A DNA stretch of 22,168 bases from Nemertoderma westbladi (GCA_032718475.1 JAUCBJ010001765.1:1-22168); one strand, 5' to 3'. Positions 7,886 through 20,138 are shown, counted from the stretch's first letter. The notes: generated by a model not told the origin, from the sequence alone. Program-made: numbers and translations.

Positions 7886-7960
7886 TTATTATTGTTATTA
7901 TTTAAGCAGCCTTTCTAGGATCGGCATGCTGCATTGCAGCTGCAATTTTAAGAATGCTGT

Positions 7961-8522
7961 GCCGGCTTATCGACAAAATTGCACCGCCACAACTACCTAT
8001 CACCCATGATATTTGCTATATCATCCGCATCTTCAAGGCCAGTGTCCTTTAAGATGCGTCTCAAGAAAGTCATGGGCTGTCCACCATGCTTATTCACTCC
8101 ATGAGGCTGCCAAAGTACAAGATTATGCACTGGCTGGTCCTCACGGCGAAAGCAATGTCCTGCAAAGCGGAGGCGATTTTGTTCTAGTGTCAAGCTTGGG
8201 GGAACCAATGAGACACCTCCAATGTTATATAGTGTCTGGTTGGAGATGTGTGCATTGAACTTGAAACAATGAACCCGGCGTAGCATTCTTGTGAATGTGC
8301 CGTCCAGAGATTTGGTGTCCTCAGCAGTTAGAGCCCAGCATGGACTCCCATAAAGGAGTACTGGAACTACTGCTGCTCTAAATAACCGGACCTTAAGTTT
8401 CCGATTAATTCTCGGTGACTTCCAAATCCTGGAAAGCCTATTCAAGGCTGCCCATGCCTTTCCCTTACGTATTCGAAGGTCCTCACCTGACTTCCGGATC
8501 CTTGATCCCAGGTAACAAAGTC
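7961..8522 (-). pseudogene. RTE-A C-terminal domain
   Basis: After a single-base frame change near 8520 the frame reads CYLGSRIRKSGEDLRIRKGK, then AWAALNRLSRIWKSP, then LYGSPCWALTAEDTKSLD. Downstream come RLRFAGHCFRREDQP and HNLVLWQPHG. It continues to DIANIMGDR, where a TAG stop (about 7990-7992) replaces the acidic or amide residue usually seen before LW. Beyond the stop LWRC and a further 11 codons follow in frame. This region follows the polymerase in RTE-like proteins. Translation cannot start at the apparent first codon of this stretch (a TTG within AALNRL). Confidence 0.8.
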
Positions 8523-9348
8523 ATCCACATGCTCAAGCATACCATCTTTTGAGCTTATGCTCATCCGATCAGAGACTTGCTGAGGACTTTCAAAGTTAAC
8601 TGTCAAAATGTTGGTCTTTCTGGAGTTAATAAAACGACCAACACTAGAAGCAGCATGTTCTAATGAGCTGAGGAGCCGTTGGGCTCCCTCTAGTGATTCT
8701 GAGAGTACTCCTAAGTCATCAGCAAAGTCTAGATCAGTTAGGTACTTGGCAGGATTTCCTCGACTTCTGGAGCCAGTAGGTGGAGTTATCATCACCCCAT
8801 CACCATTATGATGATCTAAGGACATGCGTAGAACATAGTCAACAACAATTATGAACAATAATGGTGCAAGTGTGTCTCCCTGGAGGACGCCCCATAACAC
8901 TTCAAATGGTTCTGTGTCACCGTCAACAGTAGACACAAATGCTGTCGAACCATCGTATACTGATCTGATTGCTGCAATAATTTCATCAGGAATCCCATAT
9001 AATGAAAGTATGCTGAACATACGTGAGCGAGAGACTGAATCAAAGGCCTTGAAGAAGTCAACAAAGATAACAACCAGATGCCTGTCTTTCTTTTTTGATA
9101 ACTCTTCAATTATCCTTCTAAGTGCCAAAATGGGCTCCATGGTCCCACGACCTTTACGGAACCCATTCTGATTTCCACGGAGCAGTCTCTCAATGGGATC
9201 CCTGATGCGATTTAATAGAATTCTATTATATAGCTTTGCAGCAATCGAGATCAATGAGATTCCCCGAAAAGAACCATAGAGTGTTAGGTTGCCCTTCTTG
9301 GGAACTGGCACCAACTGCCACCTTGTGAGACTCTTGTTGCAGCTTTAA
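8442..9348 (-). pseudogene. RTE-A reverse transcriptase core
   Basis: The open stretch 9314-8442 holds the reverse transcriptase blocks in order: VPVPKKG and FRGISLISIAAKLYNRILLN (residues about 2-36), NQNGFRKGRGT (about 48-58), FVDFFKAFDSV (about 84-94), GVLQGDTLAPLLF (142-154) and DFADDLGVLSES (196-207). FVDFFKAF supplies the first catalytic aspartate and FADD the paired ones, so the catalytic residues look preserved. The enzyme copies element RNA at a nicked target in the nucleus. The frame is lost upstream at about 9350 and downstream at about 8520, where VDDF-CYLGS is out of register by one base. Confidence 0.85.
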
Positions 9349-9690
9349 ACACTCAGGTATTTTAAAGACCTCAGGGGGAACACCATCTACTCCACTGGCA
9401 CGATTGGTCTTAATGTTCTTTGCAGCAGCCTTCACTTCTGCAAAGGAGATATCACCAATGGGAATAGCTGGGAGTACAGACTCAGACACTTTTACTTCTA
9501 TAAAGTTATCAGGCAATACCCTGTCATTATTGAGGAGCTTTTCAAAGTGGGCCTTCCAACCATTGAGGCGATCGGATGGTGATTCAGCCTTAACCTTGGT
9601 GGTTGGTTGGCTTTTTCGACCAGCAAGCAAGTTGATCGATCTCCATGCCTGGGATGATTGCCTGCTGTCGTCAGCATCATTGGTTTGTTA
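9349..9690 (-). pseudogene. RTE-A linker and N-terminal RT region
   Basis: The frame reads DADDSRQSSQAWRSINLLAG (about 9683-9624), then AESPSDRLNGWKAHFEKLLN and NRASGVDGVPPEVFK. This is the segment between endonuclease and polymerase; FEKLLN and AsGvDGvPPEvfK are typical of the family. It is separated from the endonuclease frame by stops and frame changes at 9685-9790, and from the polymerase core by a frame change near 9350. Confidence 0.75.
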
Positions 9691-9720
9691 GCTCCTGTAA
9701 ATTAACAGAGTACTGCCTGT

Positions 9721-10523
9721 TCAGGGACCTAGATGCAGCCTTAACTGCATTCTTGGCCGCTGTAGTCTGTTTGAGTCGGGACTCTTTCTGGCCTTGTAGA
9801 GGTCATTGCGGCACTTCTGAATATTGTTGTCAGTCCAGGGGGCACGTTTCCTGTTTCGAGGGTATACAGGAACTGTTTCTGCAGCTGCTAACTTAACTGC
9901 CTCTGTGCAGGCAGTATAGCCCTCACAGTGATCTGCCGCCTCAGAGGCAAGAACCTCATACCTGTTGCTCAGCTGTAGTGTGAAGCTGGATCTGACACTT
10001 GGCTGTTGCAACAGAGAGGACCAGTCATGCCGCGGCAAGGCAGATTTCGTTGTTCTGCTAGCACGCAGACTAAGTCTTACCTTGGCCACAATAAGGCGGT
10101 GATCACTGGAGAAGGGTCGTAGTGTAAATGCATTACAGTCTTGTATAAGAAAAAAGCAAAATCTGTCTATCTGGGACTTGTGACCACTGGGTCCACTATG
10201 AGTCCATAGCTTTCCAGTTCGCTTCTTGAACTGGGTTCCAGCCGAAAACAATCCATTTCCAGAGATAAAATCCTGAAGATGGACGGAATTTCGGTTAACA
10301 CTATTGCTATAGACCCAGGGCGATGTAGGTGATTGATGCAGACTTGCATTAAAGTCTCCCAGGAATGTTAAGAATGCATGCTGATCCACTCCATCAGTAG
10401 CTGCTTGTAGATTCAGGTAGAAATTTTCCACCTCCTCTACAGGGGCAACACTAGTTGGAGAGTAGCACACAATCAGAACCACATTAGGAAACTTCTTAGC
10501 CAGTCTTCCAGAACATGAGAAGT
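9721..10523 (-). pseudogene. RTE-A AP-like endonuclease domain, 5' truncated
   Basis: In the open stretch 10482-9721 the motifs FLGDFNASL (residues about 40-48), LWTHSGPSGHKSQIDRF (about 92-108) and FSSDHRLIVAKV (about 124-135) are the C-terminal catalytic blocks of the exonuclease-endonuclease-phosphatase fold. GDFN and SDH carry active-site residues. This nuclease nicks the target DNA to prime reverse transcription. Coding similarity extends upstream of the first ATG (LAKKFPNVVLIVCYSPTS) to the satellite boundary, so that ATG is not the true start. The N-terminal half, with the first catalytic blocks, is absent. A frame change at about 9785 (KSP for KSRLKQ) garbles the last 20 or so residues. 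Confidence 0.85.
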
Positions 10524-12210
10524 ATTCATTAACTACAATAAACTACGTTCTAGATTCATTAACTACAATAAACTACGTTATAGATTCATTAACTACAATA
10601 AACTACGTTCTAGATTCATTAACTACAATAAACTACGTTCTAGATTCATTAACTACAATAAACTACGTTATAGATTCATTAACTACAATAAACTACGTTA
10701 TAGATTCATTAACTACAATAAACTACGTTATAGATTCATTAACTACAATAAACTACGTTATAGATTCATTAACTACAATAAACTACGTTCTAGATTCATT
10801 AACTACAATAAACTACGTTATAGATTCATTAACTACAATAAACTACGTTCTAGATTCATTAACTACAATAAACTACGTTCTAGATTCATTAACTACAATA
10901 AACTACGTTATAGATTCATTAACTACAATAAACTACGTTATAGATTCATTAACTACAATAAACTACGTTATAGATTCATTAACTACAATAAACTACGTTC
11001 TAGATTCATTAACTACAATAAACTACGTTCTAGATTCATTAACTCCAATAAACTACGTTCTAGATTCATTAACTACAATAAACTATGTTCTAGATTCATT
11101 AACTACAATAAACTACGTTATAGATTCATTAACTACAATAAACTACGTTCTAGATTCATTAACTACAATAAACTACGTTCTAGATTCATTAACTACAATA
11201 AACTACGTTCTAGATTCATTAACTACAATAAACTACGTTCTAAATTCATTAACTACAATAAACTACGTTCTAGATTCATTAACTACAATAAACTACGTTA
11301 TAGATTCATTAACTACAATAAACTACGTTCTAGATTCATTAACTACAATAAACTTCGTTCTAGATTCATTAACTACAATAAACTACGTTATAGATTCATT
11401 AACTACAATAAACTACGTTCTAGATTCATTAACTACAATAAACTACGTTATAGATTCATTAACTACAATAAACTACGTTCTAGATTCATTAACTACAATA
11501 AACTACGTTATAGATTCATTAACTACAATAAACAACGTTATAGATTCATTAACTACAATAAACTACGTTATAGATTCATTAACTACAATAAACTACGTTA
11601 TAGATTCATTAACTACAATAAACTACGTTCTAGATTCATTAACTACAATAAACTACGTTATAGATTCATTAACTACAATAAACTACGTTCTAGATTCATT
11701 AACTACAATAAACTACGTTATAGATTCATTAACTACAATAAACTACGTTATAGATTCATTAACTACAATAAACTACGTTATAGATTCATTAATTACAATA
11801 AACTACGTTATAGATTCATTAACTACAATAAACTACGTTCTAGATTCATTAACTACAAGAAACTACGTTCTAGATTCATTAACTACAATAAACTACGTTC
11901 TAGATTCATTAACTACAATAAACTACGTTCTAGATTCATTAACTACAATAAACTACGTTATAGATTCATTAACTACAATAAACTACGTTCTAGATTCATT
12001 AACTACAATAAACTACGTTATAGATTTATTAACTACAATAAACTACGTTATAGATTTATTAACTACAATAAACTACGTTCTAGATTCATTAACTACAATA
12101 AACTACGTTATAGATTCATTAACTACAATAAACTACGTTCTAGATTCATTAACTACAATAAACTACGTTATAGATTCATTAACTACAATAAACTACGTTA
12201 TAGATTCATT
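10524..12210 (+). repeat. 30-bp satellite, segment 1 (about 56 units, more diverged)
   Basis: Perfect 30-bp periodicity starts at ATTCATTAAC (10524). Each monomer is three decamers: AACTACAATA, AACTACGTT(C/A) and TAGATTCATT. The first two share AACTAC, suggesting an origin from a 10-bp subrepeat. The C/A site is mixed (28 of 56 read as C). Nine other substitutions were found: 11045, 11086, 11243, 11355, 11534, 11793, 11859, 12027 and 12057. Each unit carries AATAAA on the plus strand and one CpG (ACGT). The first unit directly follows retrotransposon coding sequence. Confidence 0.97.
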
Positions 12211-12240
12211 AACTACAATAAACTATAACTACAATAAACT
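12211..12240 (+). repeat. Irregular unit / phase break in the satellite
   Basis: Here AACTACAATAAACT is followed by AT and then restarts AACTACAATAAACTACGTT, adding 16 bases to a normal unit. The break falls between the two AACTAC words, so slippage or unequal exchange between these internal repeats is the likely cause. It shifts the phase of every later unit by 16 bases. Confidence 0.9.
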
Positions 12241-15200
12241 ACGTTCTAGATTCATTAACTACAATAAACTACGTTCTAGATTCATTAACTACAATAAACT
12301 ACGTTCTAGATTCATTAACTACAATAAACTACGTTCTAGATTCATTAACTACAATAAACTACGTTCTAGATTCATTAACTACAATAAACTACGTTCTAGA
12401 TTCATTAACTACAATAAACTACGTTCTAGATTCATTAACTACAATAAACTACGTTCTAGATTCATTAACTACAATAAACTACGTTCTAGATTCATTAACT
12501 ACAATAAACTACGTTATAGATTCATTAACTACAATAAACTACGTTATAGATTCATTAACTACAATAAACTACGTCCTAGATTCATTAACTACAATAAACT
12601 ACGTTATAGATTCATTAACTACAATAAACTACGTTCTAGATTCATTAACTACAATAAACTACGTTCTAGATTCATTAACTACAATAAACTACGTTCTAGA
12701 TTCATTAACTACAATAAACTACGTTATAGATTCATTAACTACAATAAACTACGTTCTAGATTCATTAACTACAATAAACTACGTTATAGATTCATTAACT
12801 ACAATAAACTACGTTATAGATTCATTAACTACAATAAACTACGTTCTAGATTCATTAACCACAATAAACTACGTTCTAGATTCATTAACTACAATAAACT
12901 ACGTTATAGATTCATTAACTACAATAAACTACGTTCTAGATTCATTAACTACAATAAACTACGTTCTAGATACATTAACTACAATAAACTACGTTATAGA
13001 TTCATTAACTACAATAAACTACGTTATAGATTCATTAACTACAATAAACTACGTTCTAGATTCATTAACTACAATAAACTACGTTATAGATTCATTAACT
13101 ACAATAAACTACGTTCTAGATTCATTAACTACAATAAACTACGTTCTAGATTCATTAACTACAATAAACTACGTTATAGATTCATTAACTACAATAAACT
13201 ACGTTCTAGATTCATTAACTACAATAAACTACGTTCTAGATTCATTAACTACAATAAACTACGTTATAGATTCATTAACTACAATAAACTACGTTCTAGA
13301 TTCATTAACTACAATAAACTACGTTATAGATTCATTAACTACAATAAACTACGTTATAGATTCATTAACTACAATAAACTACGTTCTAGATTCATTAACT
13401 ACAATAAACTACGTTATAGATTCATTAACTACAATAAACTACGTTCTAGATTCATTAACTACAATAAACTACGTTATAGATTCATTAACTACAATAAACT
13501 ACGTTCTAGATTCATTAACTACAATAAACTACGTTCTAGATTCATTAACTACAATAAACTACGTTATAGATTCATTAACTACAATAAACTACGTTCTAGA
13601 TTCATTAACTACAATAAACTACGTTCTAGATTCATTAACTACAATAAACTACGTTATAGATTCATTAACTACAATAAACTACGTTCTAGATTCATTAACT
13701 ACAATAAACTACGTTATAGATTCATTAACTACAATAAACTACGTTATAGATTCATTAACTACAATAAACTACGTTCTAGATTCATTAACTACAATAAACT
13801 ACGTTATAGATTCATTAACTACAATAAACTACGTTATAGATTCATTAACTACAATAAACTACGTTCTAGATTCATTAACTACAATAAACTACGTTCTAGA
13901 TTCATTAACTACAATAAACTACGTTATAGATTCATTAACTACAATAAACTACGTTATAGATTCATTAACTACAATAAACTACGTTATAGATTCATTAACT
14001 ACAATAAACTACGTTCTAGATTCATTAACTACAATAAACTACGTTATAGATTCATTAACTACAATAAACTACGTTCTAGATTCATTAACTACAATAAACT
14101 ACGTTCTAGATTCATTAACTACAATAAACTACGTTCTAGATTCATTAACTACAATAAACTACGTTATAGATTCATTAACTACAATAAACTACGTTCTAGA
14201 TTCATTAACTACAATAAACTACGTTATAGATTCATTAACTACAATAAACTACGTTCTAGATTCATTAACTACAATAAACTACGTTATAGATTCATTAACT
14301 ACAATAAACTACGTTCTAGATTCATTAACTACAATAAACTACGTTATAGATTCATTAACTACAATAAACTACGTTATAGATTCATTAACTACAATAAACT
14401 ACGTTCTAGATTCATTAACTACAATAAACTACGTTCTAGATTCATTAACTACAATAAACTACGTTCTAGATTCATTAACTACAATAAACTACGTTCTAGA
14501 TTCATTAACTACAATAAACTACGTTATAGATTCATTAACTACAATAAACTACGTTATAGATTCATTAACTACAATAAACTACGTTATAGATTCATTAACT
14601 ACAATAAACTACGTTCTAGATTCATTAACTACAATAAACTACGTTATAGATTCATTAACTACAATAAACTACGTTATAGATTCATTAACTACAATAAACT
14701 ACGTTATAGATTCATTAACTACAATAAACTACGTTATAGATTCATTAACTACAATAAACTACGTTCTAGATTCATTAACTACAATAAACTACGTTCTAGA
14801 TTCATTAACTACAATAAACTACGTTCTAGATTCATTAACTACAATAAACTACGTTATAGATTCATTAACTACAATAAACTACGTTATAGATTCATTAACT
14901 ACAATAAACTACGTTCTAGATTCATTAACTACAATAAACTACGTTATAGATTCATTAACTACAATAAACTACGTTATAGATTCATTAACTACAATAAACT
15001 ACGTTATAGATTCATTAACTACAATAAACTACGTTTTAGATTCATTAACTACAATAAACTACGTTCTAGATTCATTAACTACAATAAACTACGTTCTAGA
15101 TTCATTAACTACAATAAACTACGTTATAGATTCATTAACTACAATAAACTACGTTATAGATTCATTAACTACAATAAACTACGTTCTAGATTCATTAACT

Positions 15201-18200
15201 ACAATAAACTACGTTATAGATTCATTAACTACAATAAACTACGTTCTAGATTCATTAACTACAATAAACTACGTTATAGATTCATTAACTACAATAAACT
15301 ACGTTCTAGATTCATTAACTACAATAAACTACGTTCTAGATTCATTAACTACAATAAACTACGTTATAGATTCATTAACTACAATAAACTACGTTATAGA
15401 TTCATTAACTACAATAAACTACGTTCTAGATTCATTAACTACAATAAACTACGTTATAGATTCATTAACTACAATAAACTACGTTCTAGATTCATTAACT
15501 ACAATAAACTACGTTATAGATTCATTAACTACAATAAACTACGTTATAGATTCATTAACTACAATAAACTACGTTCTAGATTCATTAACTACAATAAACT
15601 ACGTTATAGATTCATTAACTACAATAAACTACGTTCTAGATTCATTAACTACAATAAACTACGTTCTAGATTCATTAACTACAATAAACTACGTTATAGA
15701 TTCATTAACTACAATAAACTACGTTCTAGATTCATTAACTACAATAAACTACGTTCTAGATTCATTAACTACAATAAACTACGTTATAGATTCATTAACT
15801 ACAATAAACTACGTTCTAGATTCATTAACTACAATAAACTACGTTATAGATTCATTAACTACAATAAACTACGTTATAGATTCATTAACTACAATAAACT
15901 ACGTTCTAGATTCATTAACTACAATAAACTACGTTATAGATTCATTAACTACAATAAACTACGTTATAGATTCATTAACTACAATAAACTACGTTCTAGA
16001 TTCATTAACTACAATAAACTACGTTCTAGATTCATTAACTACAATAAACTACGTTATAGATTCATTAACTACAATAAACTACGTTATAGATTCATTAACT
16101 ACAATAAACTACGTTATAGATTCATTAACTACAATAAACTACGTTCTAGATTCATTAACTACAATAAACTACGTTATAGATTCATTAACTACAATAAACT
16201 ACGTTCTAGATTCATTAACTACAATAAACTACGTTCTAGATTCATTAACTACAATAAACTACGTTCTAGATTCATTAACTACAATAAACTACGTTATAGA
16301 TTCATTAACTACAATAAACTACGTTCTAGATTCATTAACTACAATAAACTACGTTATAGATTCATTAACTACAATAAACTACGTTCTAGATTCATTAACT
16401 ACAATAAACTACGTTATAGATTCATTAACTACAATAAACTACGTTCTAGATTCATTAACTACAATAAACTACGTTATAGATTCATTAACTACAATAAACT
16501 ACGTTATAGATTCATTAACTACAATAAACTACGTTCTAGATTCATTAACTACAATAAACTACGTTCTAGATTCATTAACTACAATAAACTACGTTCTAGA
16601 TTCATTAACTACAATAAACTACGTTCTAGATTCATTAACTACAATAAACTACGTTATAGATTCATTAACTACAATAAACTACGTTATAGATTCATTAACT
16701 ACAATAAACTACGTTATAGATTCATTAACTACAATAAACTACGTTCTAGATTCATTAACTACAATAAACTACGTTATAGATTCATTAACTACAATAAACT
16801 ACGTTATAGATTCATTAACTACAATAAACTACGTTCTAGATTCATTAACTACAATAAACTACGTTATAGATTCATTAACTACAATAAACTACGTTATAGA
16901 TTCATTAACTACAATAAACTACGTTATAGATTCATTAACTACAATAAACTACGTTCTAGATTCATTAACTACAATAAACTACGTTCTAGATTCATTAACT
17001 ACAATAAACTACGTTCTAGATTCATTAACTACAATAAACTACGTTATAGATTCATTAACTACAATAAACTACGTTCTAGATTCATTAACTACAATAAACT
17101 ACGTTCTAGATTCATTAACTACAATAAACTACGTTATAGATTCATTAACTACAATAAACTACGTTCTAGATTCATTAACTACAATAAACTACGTTATAGA
17201 TTCATTAACTACAATAAACTACGTTCTAGATTCATTAACTACAATAAACTACGTTCTAGATTCATTAACTACAATAAACTACGTTATAGATTCATTAACT
17301 ACAATAAACTACGTTATAGATTCATTAACTACAATAAACTACGTTATAGATTCATTAACTACAATAAACTACGTTATAGATTCATTAACTACAATAAACT
17401 ACGTTCTAGATTCATTAACTACAATAAACTACGTTATAGATTCATTAACTACAATAAACTACGTTCTAGATTCATTAACTACAATAAACTACGTTATAGA
17501 TTCATTAACTACAATAAACTACGTTCTAGATTCATTAACTACAATAAACTACGTTATAGATTCATTAACTACAATAAACTACGTTATAGATTCATTAACT
17601 ACAATAAACTACGTTATAGATTCATTAACTACAATAAACTACGTTCTAGATTCATTAACTACAATAAACTACGTTCTAGATTCATTAACTACAATAAACT
17701 ACGTTCTAGATTCATTAACTACAATAAACTACGTTATAGATTCATTAACTACAATAAACTACGTTCTAGATTCATTAACTACAATAAACTACGTTCTAGA
17801 TTCATTAACTACAATAAACTACGTTCTAGATTCATTAACTACAATAAACTACGTTCTAGATTCATTAACTACAATAAACTACGTTCTAGATTCATTAACT
17901 ACAATAAACTACGTTATAGATTCATTAACTACAATAAACTACGTTCTAGATTCATTAACTACAATAAACTACGTTCTAGATTCATTAACTACAATAAACT
18001 ACGTTATAGATTCATTAACTACAATAAACTACGTTCTAGATTCATTAACTACAATAAACTACGTTATAGATTCATTAACTACAATAAACTACGTTCTAGA
18101 TTCATTAACTACAATAAACTACGTTATAGATTCATTAACTACAATAAACTACGTTATAGATTCATTAACTACAATAAACTACGTTCTAGATTCATTAACT

Positions 18201-19753
18201 ACAATAAACTACGTTATAGATTCATTAACTACAATAAACTACGTTATAGATTCATTAACTACAATAAACTACGTTCTAGATTCATTAACTACAATAAACT
18301 ACGTTCTAGATTCATTAACTACAATAAACTACGTTATAGATTCATTAACTACAATAAACTACGTTATAGATTCATTAACTACAATAAACTACGTTCTAGA
18401 TTCATTAACTACAATAAACTACGTTATAGATTCATTAACTACAATAAACTACGTTCTAGATTCATTAACTACAATAAACTACGTTCTAGATTCATTAACT
18501 ACAATAAACTACGTTATAGATTCATTAACTACAATAAACTACGTTCTAGATTCATTAACTACAATAAACTACGTTCTAGATTCATTAACTACAATAAACT
18601 ACGTTATAGATTCATTAACTACAATAAACTACGTTCTAGATTCATTAACTACAATAAACTACGTTATAGATTCATTAACTACAATAAACTACGTTATAGA
18701 TTCATTAACTACAATAAACTACGTTCTAGATTCATTAACTACAATAAACTACGTTATAGATTCATTAACTACAATAAACTACGTTATAGATTCATTAACT
18801 ACAATAAACTACATTCTAGATTCATTAACTACAATAAACTACGTTCTAGATTCATTAACTAAAATAAACTACGTTATAGATTCATTAACTACAATAAACT
18901 ACGTTATAGATTCATTAACTACAATAAACTACGTTATAGATTCATTAACTACAATAAACTACGTTCTAGATTCATTAACTACAATAAACTACGTTATAGA
19001 TTCATTAACTACAATAAACTACGTTCTAGATTCATTAACTACAATAAACTACGTTATAGATTCATTAACTACAATAAACTACGTTCTAGATTCATTAACT
19101 ACAATAAACTACGTTCTAGATTCATTAACTACAATAAACTACGTTATAGATTCATTAACTACAATAAACTACGTTCTAGATTCATTAACTACAATAAACT
19201 ACGTTATAGATTCATTAACTACAATAAACTACGTTCTAGATTCATTAACTACAATAAACTACGTTCTAGATTCATTAACTACAATAAACTACGTTCTAGA
19301 TTCATTAACTACAATAAACTACGTTCTAGATTCATTAACTACAATAAACTACGTTCTAGATTCATTAACTACAATAAACTACGTTCTAGATTCATTAACT
19401 ACAATAAACTACGTTCTAGATTCATTAACTACAATAAACTACGTTCTAGATTCATTAACTACAATAAACTACGTTATAGATTCATTAACTACAATAAACT
19501 ACGTTATAGATTCATTAACTACAATAAACTACGTTATAGATTCATTAACTACAATAAACTACGTTCTAGATTCATTAACTACAATAAACTACGTTATAGA
19601 TTCATTAACTACAATAAACTACGTTATAGATTCATTAACTACAATAAACTACGTTATAGATTCATTAACTACAATAAACTACGTTATAGATTCATTAACT
19701 ACAATAAACTACGTTCTAGATTCATTAACTACAATAAACTACGTTCTAGATTC
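12241..19753 (+). repeat. 30-bp satellite, segment 2 (about 251 units, highly uniform)
   Basis: This is the same monomer as segment 1. Only six substitutions away from the C/A site were found in about 251 units: 12575, 12860, 12972, 15036 (a T at the C/A site itself), 18813 and 18862. The segment opens with nine consecutive C-type units. The C variant creates TCTAGA (an XbaI site) in each such unit. Long identical C/A orders recur within the segment. It ends at GATTC (19753), where non-repeat sequence CACACCACCC starts. No start codon occurs in either stop-free plus-strand frame. Confidence 0.97.
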
Positions 19754-20138
19754 CACACCACCCTTGAGTGGACATCTTGGTGAAGAAAAATGAACGCCAA
19801 TTCTGTTTGCATATTTATGTAAGGTTTGGTGCCCTGAGTCAAAAAAAGGAAAAACGAAAATATTTCCCGGAGCCCTTTTAAAATTATTTAGTAATTAAAT
19901 TATTAACTAATATTACTAATATTAAATTTATTTAAAATAAATGAACAGACTAAATTCTTATCATGTTATGTTGGCAATGTTGCATGGAATCCAAAAAATG
20001 AAAAACAATATTAATTGGCGGAGTCCATTTGTAATTATTTAATAATTAAATTATTAAATAATATTAATAATATTACTAACGTTAAATTACAATGAACTTT
20101 CGAAATACTTAATAACTCATCTTCGCAAAGTTTCTTGA
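19754..20138 (+). repeat. Diverged ~145-bp AT-rich tandem units left of the inverted repeat
   Basis: Blocks starting near 19828, 19979 and 20131 share the layout: G(T)TTG..., a GTC(C)AAAA-rich stretch, a GGAG(C/T)CC or GAGTCC word, then a long run built of ATTATT/TTAATAATTAAATTATTAA. A fourth, less clear block starts near 20273. The units are strongly diverged. The third and fourth lie inside the left arm of the 247-bp inverted repeat. Such arrays are known in subterminal regions of some DNA transposons; that link is inference. No coding frame is present. Confidence 0.5.

Larger units (their letters stand above)
7886..10523 (-). mobile_element. RTE-A: 5'-truncated non-LTR retrotransposon (EN-RT, no RNase H seen)
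   Basis: This is a minus-strand element of about 2.6 kb. In element order it has an AP-type endonuclease (10523-9785), a linker, reverse transcriptase (about 9630-8520), a C-terminal domain (8520-7970), a short 3' UTR and an AATAAT-rich tail (7903-7886). The order EN-RT in one polyprotein, no visible RNase H and a short simple-repeat tail fit the RTE group; clade assignment is inference. The 5' end is missing: satellite repeats start at 10524 inside the endonuclease coding sequence. At least four frame disruptions (about 9785, 9685, 9350 and 8520) and a late stop make it inactive. Copy 1 at 114-747 is a close relative. Confidence 0.85.

Noticed and set aside
9645-9896. Plus-strand frames across RTE-A (for example 8608-8811, 8851-9171, 9404-9691, 9645-9896)
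   Set aside because: All are antisense shadows of the reverse transcriptase and endonuclease coding regions.
7421-10500. Remaining receptor exons (Cys-loop, transmembrane segments)
   Set aside because: No Cys-loop consensus or hydrophobic segment with splice sites was found on the plus strand; this stretch is occupied by the antisense RTE-A.
10524-19753. CRISPR array (30-bp repeats in long series)
   Set aside because: Units are contiguous with no unique spacers, and the surroundings are eukaryotic retroelements. It is a tandem satellite.
10524-19753. Centromeric satellite
   Set aside because: Length and homogeneity would permit it, but nothing in one window shows chromosomal position or abundance. 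Left as an untested possibility.
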